The notes beneath the pieces were generated by a model that searched no databases, was not told where the DNA came from, and saw only the letters and a program-made list of their open reading frames with translations. A DNA stretch of 64,000 nucleotides from Variovorax sp. PBL-E5 (lineage in GTDB: Bacteria > Pseudomonadota > Gammaproteobacteria > Burkholderiales > Burkholderiaceae_C): positions 3,720,001-3,784,000 of the forward strand of contig NZ_LR594671.1 in NCBI RefSeq assembly GCF_901827185.1, in the 5' to 3' direction. The first letter of the stretch is position 1; each line of letters starts with the position of its first letter. The translations under genes were made by a program, and so were the position numbers. Below, one piece after another: positions 43,217 to 51,000 of the stretch.

Positions 43217-44038
43217 TCACCCCCGCCTTCTCCCGGAGGAAGAGGGAGCAAGAGAGGGATCAGCGACTGCGCGCCGCACCGCCCGTCGCGACGACCCAGC
43301 AGCACGCCCCCCCGGCTCATGCCCCGACCCGGCAGCCTTGTCCGAAGCAGCCTGCAAACTGTCACGCACCAGCTTCGCCGTGCTCGCCAGATGGTCGAGC
43401 AGCAGTTGCACCGCCTCCTCGGTCTTGCGCTCGATCGCCGCTTCCATCAGCGCCTTGTGCTCGTCGCGCACGCGCACCACCTCGCGCGCGTTCGACAGCC
43501 GGCTCAGGTGGCGGTAGCGGTCCGCCGCATCGAAGAGCTGTCCGCAATAGCCGAGCAGCCAGCTCGAACCGCAGGCCGCCAGCAGGCTCGCATGAAAGGC
43601 CCGGTGCGCGTCTTCCCATGGCGCGTTGATCTGCGGCTCGGCACCGCCCGGCGCCACGCGGTGCAGGCGCGAGAGCCGGTGGTAGGACAGCAGCACGTGC
43701 TCTTCCCACGCGCGGTCGCCGTGCGCGATCGACTGCCGCAGCGCCAGCTCGTCGAGCCAACCGCGGGTCTTCGTGAGTTCGTCGAGATGCGCCTCGCTGA
43801 CCGGCGTGACGTGGAAGCCGCGCTGGTCGCTGTGGCTCACGAGGCCGTCGCGCGCCAGCCGGTGCAGCGCCTCGCGCATCGGGCTCAGGCCGATGTCGTA
43901 GCGCGCGCAGAGCTGTGCGATGTGGAGCTTGCGGCCCGGCAGCAGCAACGCGTGAATGATCTCCTGGCGCAGGCGTTCATACGCCACGGAAGACAGCGTG
44001 CCCGTCGCGCTGCTCGGGGGTTCGGATGGGTTGTTCAT
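43217..44038 (-). CDS. GntR-family regulator (FCD subfamily)
   Basis: A 273-residue regulator. The N-terminal winged helix (YERLRQEIIHALLLPGRKLH, then GLSPMREALHRLARDGLVS) is followed by the FCD helical effector domain (DAHRAFHASLLAACGSSWLL; VVRVRDEHKALMEAAIERKT). Family members usually end at about 235-240; here a basic, low-complexity tail of about 35 residues follows, whose last dozen codons lie in the R2 repeat. It is divergent from the catabolic operon starting at 44168 and probably regulates it. The 129-bp gap has A/T-rich ATCGAT-type motifs near 44096-44135. Confidence 0.88.
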   Translation of the reverse strand: MNNPSEPPSSATGTLSSVAYERLRQEIIHALLLPGRKLHIAQLCARYDIGLSPMREALHRLARDGLVSHSDQRGFHVTPVSEAHLDELTKTRGWLDELALRQSIAHGDRAWEEHVLLSYHRLSRLHRVAPGGAEPQINAPWEDAHRAFHASLLAACGSSWLLGYCGQLFDAADRYRHLSRLSNAREVVRVRDEHKALMEAAIERKTEEAVQLLLDHLASTAKLVRDSLQAASDKAAGSGHEPGGRAAGSSRRAVRRAVADPSLAPSSSGRRRG

Positions 44039-44167
44039 GAGGCCTGGGTTCCCTGCGGGTTGCCGGGATTCTGTCATTGCGACTCTGGAAATAAAATCGA
44101 TTTCCCGTTGACCATAAAAATAATATCGATTATCTTGCGGCCCACGCAAATTCTTGGAGACAGCCCG

Positions 44168-45064
44168 ATGCAGCATTCCCTGGACATTCACGCCGGCGCC
44201 ACGGAGATCCGGACTCCGGCCGATTTCCGCTGGCCCGGCGGCAAGCGGATCGCGGTGTTCCCGCGCGTTTCGTTCGAATGGTGGTCCGATGGCAAGTGGC
44301 CCGGCATCGGCCCGATGGGCAACCCGCTGCGCCAGGGCTTTCCCGATCTCAACGCGATGAGCTGGGCCGAGTACGGGCACCGGCGCGGCATCTTCCGCAT
44401 CCTCGACGTGCTGGAGCGCAACCAGGTGCGCGCCACCTTCAACGTCAGCGGCATCCTGGCCGAACACTATCCGCAGGTGATCCGCCGCATGGCCGACGCC
44501 GGCCATGACGTGGTCGCGCATTCCTACACCATGGACGTGATCCCGGTGTACCTCGACGAAGCCGAGGAGCGCGCCAACATCGAACGCACCACCGCGCTGC
44601 TGGAGAAGGCGATGGGCCGCCGCCCGCGCGGCTGGATCAGCCCGCGCAGCACGCCCGGCCTGCGCACGCCGCGCATGCTGCTGGAGGCCGGCTACGACTG
44701 GCACGGCGACACGCTGAACGACGACCTGCCCTACGTGATGCGCTATGGCGACCGTTCCATCGTCGCCTTCCCGAACAACACCGAGGTGAACGACCTGCCG
44801 CATTACATGCGCTACGGCAACTCGCCGCGCGACATGGTCGCGCTGTTCGAGGACTGGCTCGACTGCGCGCGCAACCACGAGACCGGCGCGGCGCGCATCG
44901 ACCCCGCGATCCATGCGCACGTCTCGGGCCGGCCGCTCGCGATGGCGGCCTACGAAAAGATCATCCGGCTGGCGAAGAATGCGCCCGACGTCTGGATGGG
45001 CACGCGCTCGGAAGCCGTCGACCACCTGCGCGCGGTGGTCGGCGCCCCGGGACCGAAGGCATGA
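44168..45064 (+). CDS. Polysaccharide deacetylase-family hydrolase (PuuE-like)
   Basis: A 298-residue NodB-fold protein of the group that includes the cofactor-free allantoinase PuuE. It has a shared N-terminal strand (WPGGKRIAVFPRVSFEWWSD), the RATFNVSGILAEHYP segment and GHDVVAHSYTMD, which corresponds to the HxxSH metal region in altered form. No signal peptide, so cytosolic. It probably hydrolyses an amide or cyclic amide. It overlaps the next gene by 4 nt (ATGA). Confidence 0.8.
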   Translation: MQHSLDIHAGATEIRTPADFRWPGGKRIAVFPRVSFEWWSDGKWPGIGPMGNPLRQGFPDLNAMSWAEYGHRRGIFRILDVLERNQVRATFNVSGILAEHYPQVIRRMADAGHDVVAHSYTMDVIPVYLDEAEERANIERTTALLEKAMGRRPRGWISPRSTPGLRTPRMLLEAGYDWHGDTLNDDLPYVMRYGDRSIVAFPNNTEVNDLPHYMRYGNSPRDMVALFEDWLDCARNHETGAARIDPAIHAHVSGRPLAMAAYEKIIRLAKNAPDVWMGTRSEAVDHLRAVVGAPGPKA

Positions 45065-45840
45065 AGCTCGGGCTGGAGGGCCGCACGGCCGTGGTCTGCG
45101 CCTCGTCCGACGGCCTCGGCAAGGCCTGCGCGATGTCGCTGGCGCGTGAGGGTTGCGCCGTGCTCATCAATGGCCGCGATGCCGACCGCCTGCAGGCCGC
45201 CGCCGACGAGATCCGCAGCGCCACCGGCGCCACCGTCAAGCCGGTGCGCGCCGACCTCAATACCGAGGCCGGCCGCAGCGTGCTGGCCGCCGCGGGCGCC
45301 GGCGCGAGCATCCTGGTCAACAACAATGCCGGGCCCGAGCCCGGGCCCTTCCTCGGCTTCGAGCGCGAGGACTGGGAAGGCGCGATGGAGGCCAACTTCT
45401 ATGCGCCGATGTTCATGATCAAGGCGCTCCTGCCCGGCATGCGCGCGCGCAGGTTCGGCCGCATCGTCAACATCACCTCGGCGCGCGTGAAGTCGCCGAC
45501 GCCGACGATGGCCTTGTCGACCGCGCCGCGCACCGCACTGACGGCGCTGACCCGTTCGCTCGCGCTGGACGTCGCGGTCGACAACGTCACCATCAACAAC
45601 CTGCTGCCCGAACGCTTCGGCACCCACCGTCAGGTGGAGATGGCCGATCGCATGATGAAGGAACGCGGCATCGGCCGCGACGAGGCGATGGCGGTGATCG
45701 CCGAGACCATTGCAGCCAAACGCCTGGGCAAGCCCGAGGAATTCGGCGACACCTGCGCCTTCCTGTGCAGCGTGCAGGCCGGCTACATCTCGGGCCAGAA
45801 CCTGCAGCTCGACGGCGGTTCCTATCGCGGCCTGATCTGA
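45061..45840 (+). CDS. SDR-family protein with altered active site
   Basis: A 259-residue SDR fold. The cofactor loop reads CASSDGLGKACA, the NNAG motif is expanded to NNNAG, and the region that should hold YxxxK reads ALSTAPRTALTALT, so the catalytic Tyr and Lys appear replaced (Ser and Arg at the aligned sites). The Ser in NITSARV is kept. It may still bind NAD(P) and catalyse something else. Coupled to the genes before (ATGA overlap) and 43 nt before a fumarylacetoacetate hydrolase-type gene. Confidence 0.82.
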   Translation: MKLGLEGRTAVVCASSDGLGKACAMSLAREGCAVLINGRDADRLQAAADEIRSATGATVKPVRADLNTEAGRSVLAAAGAGASILVNNNAGPEPGPFLGFEREDWEGAMEANFYAPMFMIKALLPGMRARRFGRIVNITSARVKSPTPTMALSTAPRTALTALTRSLALDVAVDNVTINNLLPERFGTHRQVEMADRMMKERGIGRDEAMAVIAETIAAKRLGKPEEFGDTCAFLCSVQAGYISGQNLQLDGGSYRGLI

Positions 45841-45883
45841 CCCATCCCTCCACCTCTTCCCATCTCTTCTCTTTTCTTCTCCC

Positions 45884-46783
45884 ATGAAATTCGTCAGCTT
45901 TGCATCGAGCGCCCAGGAGGCGCCGCGCCCCGGCGTCGTCGTCGACGAGCGCTTCGTGATCGACCTCGCCGCCCTTCCCGATGCACCCTTCGACAACAGT
46001 TCCCTGCTCGGCCTGATCGAGGCCGGCGACGCCGGCCTCGCCTGGGTGCGCGCCGTGCTCGCGCAGCCGCACGAGCGCATCGCGCTCGACCACGTCCATC
46101 TCTTCGCGCCGATCCCGAAGCCGCGCAAGAACGTGTTCTGCGTCGGCTGGAACTACCTCGCGCACTTCGAGGAAGGCGACAAGACGCGTGCCGCCAAGGT
46201 CGACCTGCCCGATCGCCCGACCTTCTTCACCAAGGCCAGCACCGCGGTCGGCGGCCCCTACGACCCGATCCCGATCGACGACACGATCACGCTGAAACTG
46301 GACTGGGAGGCCGAGCTTGGCGTCATCATCGGCAAGCGCGGCAAGAACATCGCGCAGGCCGCGGCGATGGACCACGTGTGGGGCTACACCGTGCTCAACG
46401 ACGTCACCGGCCGCGACATCCAGCGCCAGCACGGCAACCAGTGGTTCAAGGGCAAGAGCCTGGACGGCAGCTGCCCGATGGGGCCGTGGATCGTCACCGC
46501 CGATGCGCTCGATCCGGCAGACCTGAAGATCGCCTGCAGGGTCAACGGCGTGGTCAAGCAGTCGTCGAGCACCTCGCATATGTACTTCCGCATCCCGCGC
46601 ATCCTCGAGGAGCTCTCGCACGGGCTGACGCTGGAGCCGGGCGACATCATCGCCAGCGGCACGCCGGAAGGCGTCGGCCATGCGCGCGTGCCGCCCGAGT
46701 TCATGCAGCAGGGCGACGTGATGGAAACCGAGGTGATCGGCATCGGCACGCTGCGCAACGTCATCGGGCCGGCCCGCGGCTGA
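45884..46783 (+). CDS. Fumarylacetoacetate hydrolase-family protein
   Basis: A 299-residue FAH-superfamily enzyme (hydrolase, hydratase or decarboxylase acting on 2-oxo or 1,3-dicarbonyl acids). N-terminal domain about 1-75; catalytic domain with NVFCVGWNYLAHFEEGDKTR, metal-binding acidic residues in DWEAELGVIIGKRGKNI and YTVLNDVTGRDIQRQH, and the closing GDIIASGTPEGVGHARVPP. Typical of the last step of an aromatic or cyclic degradation route; the substrate is unknown. Confidence 0.9.
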   Translation: MKFVSFASSAQEAPRPGVVVDERFVIDLAALPDAPFDNSSLLGLIEAGDAGLAWVRAVLAQPHERIALDHVHLFAPIPKPRKNVFCVGWNYLAHFEEGDKTRAAKVDLPDRPTFFTKASTAVGGPYDPIPIDDTITLKLDWEAELGVIIGKRGKNIAQAAAMDHVWGYTVLNDVTGRDIQRQHGNQWFKGKSLDGSCPMGPWIVTADALDPADLKIACRVNGVVKQSSSTSHMYFRIPRILEELSHGLTLEPGDIIASGTPEGVGHARVPPEFMQQGDVMETEVIGIGTLRNVIGPARG

Positions 46784-46824
46784 CCCGCCCGCGCGCGAAA
46801 AAAAGAACGACAGGAGACAAAGAC

Positions 46825-47814
46825 ATGATCAAGTTCCGACTGCCGCGCCTGCACGGATTGCGGCCCGCGCGCTGCCTGGCCGCGCTGGCGTTCGCGGCGC
46901 TGGGCACGGCGGCGCTCGCCGCCTACCCCGATCGTCCGATCCGGCTGGTCGTGCCCTTCCCGCCCGGCGGTCCCAACGACATCATCGCGCGCCTGCTGAG
47001 CGAGAAACTCACCGGCGCGCTCGGCAAGCCGGTGGTGATCGACAACGTGCCGGGCGGCAGCACGATCATCGGCACGCGCCAGGTGGCCGAAGCGCCGGCC
47101 GACGGCTACACCGTGCTGATGGTGTCGCCGAGCCACGTCATCAATCCCGGGCTGCGGTCCGACATGCCTTACGACCTGCTGCGCGACTTCGCGCCGGTGA
47201 TCGAGGTCGCGGTGTCCCCCAACGTGCTGGCCGTCAATTCGGCGACGCCGGCGAAGAACGTGGCCGAGCTGATCGCGCTGGCCAAGGCGCATCCCGGCGA
47301 GATCAACTACGGCTCCGGCGGCACCGGCACCGCGACGCACCTGGCCGGCGAGCTGCTGTGTTCGATGGCCGGTGTGAAGATGAACCACATCCCCTACAAG
47401 GGCGACGCCCAGGCGACCGTCGATCTGCTGGGCAACCAGATCAGTTGGAAGTTCGGCACCATCCTGTCGATCAAGCAGCATGTCGACGCGGGCCGCCTGC
47501 GCGCGCTGGCGGTGAGCGGTCCGCGGCGCGTGCCCGCGATGCCGAACGTGCCGACCGTCGCCGAAACCATTCCGGGCTTCGACGCCACCTCGCTCTACGG
47601 CGTGATGGTGCCGATCCGCACGCCGGCGCCGATCGTCGAGCGATTGAACAAGGAGATCGGCAAGATCGTGGCCTCGGAATCGTTCCGCAAGATCCTCTCG
47701 GAAGACGGCGCGGAGGTGGTCGGCGGCACGCCGCAGCAGTTCGGGCAGAACCTCGCGCAGGCGATCGACAAGTGGAAGACCGTGATCCGCAACGCCGGCA
47801 TCAAGCTGCAGTGA
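46825..47814 (+). CDS. TctC/Bug-type periplasmic solute-binding protein
   Basis: A 329-residue precursor with a Sec signal peptide (CLAALAFAALGTAALAAYPD) and family marks RPIRLVVPFPPGGPNDIIAR, VIDNVPGGSTIIGTRQVAEA and NYGSGGTGTATHLAGELL. CAGGAG lies 8 nt before the ATG. It closes the operon begun at 44168 and presumably captures that pathway's substrate. No TctAB subunits are nearby. It is clearly different from the Bug protein at 37474. Confidence 0.9.
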   Translation: MIKFRLPRLHGLRPARCLAALAFAALGTAALAAYPDRPIRLVVPFPPGGPNDIIARLLSEKLTGALGKPVVIDNVPGGSTIIGTRQVAEAPADGYTVLMVSPSHVINPGLRSDMPYDLLRDFAPVIEVAVSPNVLAVNSATPAKNVAELIALAKAHPGEINYGSGGTGTATHLAGELLCSMAGVKMNHIPYKGDAQATVDLLGNQISWKFGTILSIKQHVDAGRLRALAVSGPRRVPAMPNVPTVAETIPGFDATSLYGVMVPIRTPAPIVERLNKEIGKIVASESFRKILSEDGAEVVGGTPQQFGQNLAQAIDKWKTVIRNAGIKLQ

Positions 47815-47934
47815 CTGCGACGGTGCACTGCTGACCGAGAACGGACGCGAGCCGCAAAGCTTCAAGACCGAGTATGGCGACGAGGGCGACGAAGCCTCGT
47901 CGGCCGTGGATTCTTGCGTAGCGCCAAACAGCGC

Positions 47935-47962
47935 TTGATCTTTCGAGCTTCGTCGATATGAT
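47935..47962 (+). promoter_or_regulatory. Sigma-70-like promoter of the Rhs gene
   Basis: TTGATC (47935-47940), 16 nt, TATGAT (47957-47962), 41 bp upstream of the rhs start. The rest of the 189-bp gap holds a GACGA...TCGTC-type hairpin near 47888-47900 that could end the preceding operon. Confidence 0.5.
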
Positions 47963-48003
47963 CCGCCCGCAATAACAGCCCCCAAGGGGCAAGGGACGGG
48001 ATC

Positions 48004-51000
48004 ATGACAAGCTCATCGGCTGCGGCCATGGTGCGGCCGCGCCATGCGCGGGGCCTCCTCACTCACTCTCTCTGTGTCTTGTGCCGCTGGGCTGTGTCCG
48101 GCGCGCTGCTCCTGCTTGCCGCCGTGTCGCACGCCGGCGCGGGCCCGCTGCGGATCGTCCCGGGTCTGGAGGAACCGCTGGTCGCGATGGGCCCGGCTTC
48201 CCGGTCCGAGGACGTGGCACTCGAAGCCGCACTGGCGCGGTTCGCGCAGCCGCCAAGCCCGCCAAGCGCGCCCAGCGATTTCGCCGATGCGGCCAGGCCA
48301 TTGACCGCCTTCCTTGCCGACCATCCGCGCTCCGCCTGGCGCATGGCACTCCTGACCGACCTGGGAATCGGCTACTACCACGCGGGCTATTTCTCGAAGG
48401 CCATGACGGCATGGGCGCAGGCCTGGCAGCTCGGGCGCGGCGCGACGCAGCCACCGGCAAAGGCCCTGGCCGATCGCGCAGCCGGCGAACTGGCACGCAT
48501 GCACGCCCGCCTGGGGCACGCAGCCGAGCTCGATGCCCTGTTCTCCGACATGGGCGATCGTGCAGTCGGCGGTCCCGCGACGGAGATGATCGCCGGCGCA
48601 CGCGAGGGGCTGTGGTCCTTTCGAAACGACTACGGCACCGCCTACCTGTGCGGCCCGATGGCGCTACGCAATCTGCTCACTTCGATGAATGCGCAGCCGG
48701 CCAGGATCGCGCTCATGAACGCCCAGCGCTCCGGACCGCAGGGCTTCGACCTGGACCAGCTATCGCAGCTTGCCGCCAAGGTCGGCCTTGCGCATCGGGT
48801 CGTTCTCAGGACGCCGCGGCAAGCGATCCCCGTCCCCTCCGTCGCGCACTGGAAGCTGCACCACTACGCCGCCATCGTCGAAGAGAAGAACGGCCGCTAC
48901 CACGTGCAGGACCCCACCTTCGCGAGCGGCGACGCATGGCTGACGCGGGCCGCGATCGACGAGGAATCCAGCGGCTATTTCCTGGTGCCGCACGCGGCGA
49001 GCGCGGATGCGGGCTGGCGCAGCGCGAGCGTCGACGAAGCCCGGCGGGTCCATGGCATGGGCCAGACGGCGAACAACGAACCGGGCAACACCTTGCCTGC
49101 GTCGAAGGGGCTGTATCCGATCAGCTGCGACCGCATGTGCGAAGTCAATGCCAAGACCATGCTCGTGAGCCTGAACCTCAACGACACGCCCGTCGGCTAC
49201 ACCCAGCCCAAGGGTCCGCCGGTGCAGATCCGGCTGAGCTACAACCAGCGGGAATCGAGCCAGCCGGCGGTCTTCGGCTTCTTCAACGTCAGCCCCAAAT
49301 GGTCCCTGAACGTGCTCTCGTGGATCGAGGACGATCCGGCGCAGCCGGGCATCGGCGTCGTTCGCCATGTGGCCGGCGGCGGCTCGGTCGGGCCGCTGGA
49401 CTACCTGCCTGGCGCCTACACGCGGGCCACGGGAACCTTCGGCCTCGAGCGTGAGAGCCGATCGATCCTGGCGCGCATTCCGGGCACGGGCGCGGCGTCA
49501 TCGTACGAGCTGCGCATGCCCGACGGCAGCAAGCAGGTGTTCGGCCATGCGGATGGCGCGACGGTCCGGCCGCGCCGCATGTTCCTCACGCAGATCGTCG
49601 ATCCGGCCGGCAATGCGTTGAGCTTCAACTACGACGCGCAGCTTCGCCTGACCTCGATCACCGATGCGGTCGGCAGGAACACGGTGTTCGCCTACGAAGC
49701 CCCATCGTCGCCGCTGCTCGTGACCCGGATCACCGACCCGTTCGGCCGGCATGCCGACCTCGGCTACGACGGCCAGGGCCGCCTCACCTCCATCACCGAC
49801 GTGATCGGCATCACCTCGTCCTTCACCTACGACGCAGGCGGGCTCGTCAACGCGATGACGACGCCGTACGGCACCAGCCACTTCCGCTACGGCCAGGACA
49901 TGACGGTCAACAGCCGCTACCTGGAGATGACCGATCCGCTCGGTTTCACGGAGCGCGTGGAGTTTCGCCATTCCGCGCCGGGCATCGGCGGCAGCGAGTC
50001 CCCTGTGCCGGTCATGCATGGATCGCTTCAGAACATCTACCTGCAATACCGCAATAGCTTCCACTGGGACCCGCATGCCTATGCGGTCGCCGCGGGAAAC
50101 TATGCGGCGGCGCGGCTCACGCATTGGCTGCATGACCCCAGCGGCCTGACCTCGCCCATCGCCGAGAGCACGAAGGCGCCGCTGGAGGGGCGCGTGTGGA
50201 ATCTCTATCCGGGGCAGAGCGCGTCGTATTACGAGGGCTCCTCGGGCATGCCGAATCAGGTCGCGCGCGTGCTGGATGGCGGCGCGACGCAACTGACGAG
50301 CTTCGATCGCAACGCGTTCGGCAAGCCGGTCTCGGTCACCGATCCGGCGGGGCGCACATCGTTGTTCTCGTACGCCGATGGCGGCATTGATCTGCTCGCC
50401 GTGCAGCAGCGCACCGCCGGTGCGGGATCGGCGACGCTGGCCACGTTCACTTACAACGGCCAGCATCTGCCGCTCTCCCGCACCGATGCCGCGGGTCAGG
50501 TCACGCACTACGCCTACAACGCGGCGGGCCAACCCGTCAGCGTGACCGATCCGCTGGGCAACACCACGCGCTACGTCTACGACGAGGCCGGACGGCTCCT
50601 CACCGTGCTCGACGCCAAGGGCGCCGCGCGCCTGAACCTGAGCTACGACGCCTTCGATCGCGTCGCCAGCAGCACCGGCTCCAAGGGGTACACGCAGACT
50701 TACCAGTACGACGCGCTCGACCGCCTCACGCAGATCGGCTACCCCGACGGCACGACCACGCAGCACACCTATGACAAGCTCGATCGCGTCGCCTCCAAGG
50801 ACCGGCTTGGGCGCATCACGCGCTACGCCTACGACGCGAATCGGCAGCTCATCTCCATCACCGATCCGCTCGGGCAGACGACCGCCTTCGGCTACCACGA
50901 GAACGGTACCTTGCGCAGCATCACCGATGCCAAGGGCAACGTGACCTCCTGGGACATCGACGTGCAGGGCCGCCCCGTTGCCAAACACCATGCGGATGGC

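Larger units (their letters stand above)
42430..43260. repeat. Nested inverted-repeat region between convergent genes
   Basis: About 830 bp with three nested pairs of inverted repeats. Outermost: R2 REP-like copies (about 42430-42466 and 43212-43252). Next: imperfect arms of about 210-220 bp (about 42510-42730 and 42955-43165), including hairpins of 14 and 11 bp. Innermost: the perfect 16-bp palindrome ACGCGCCATGGCGCGT at 42740-42755 and 42929-42944. The centre (42756-42928) has no convincing gene. It lies between tauE-like (plus) and gntR (minus) and probably ends transcription from both sides. Confidence 0.8.

Noticed and set aside
42430-43260. CRISPR array
   Set aside because: Repeats are inverted and of unequal length; there are no regular spacers and no cas genes.
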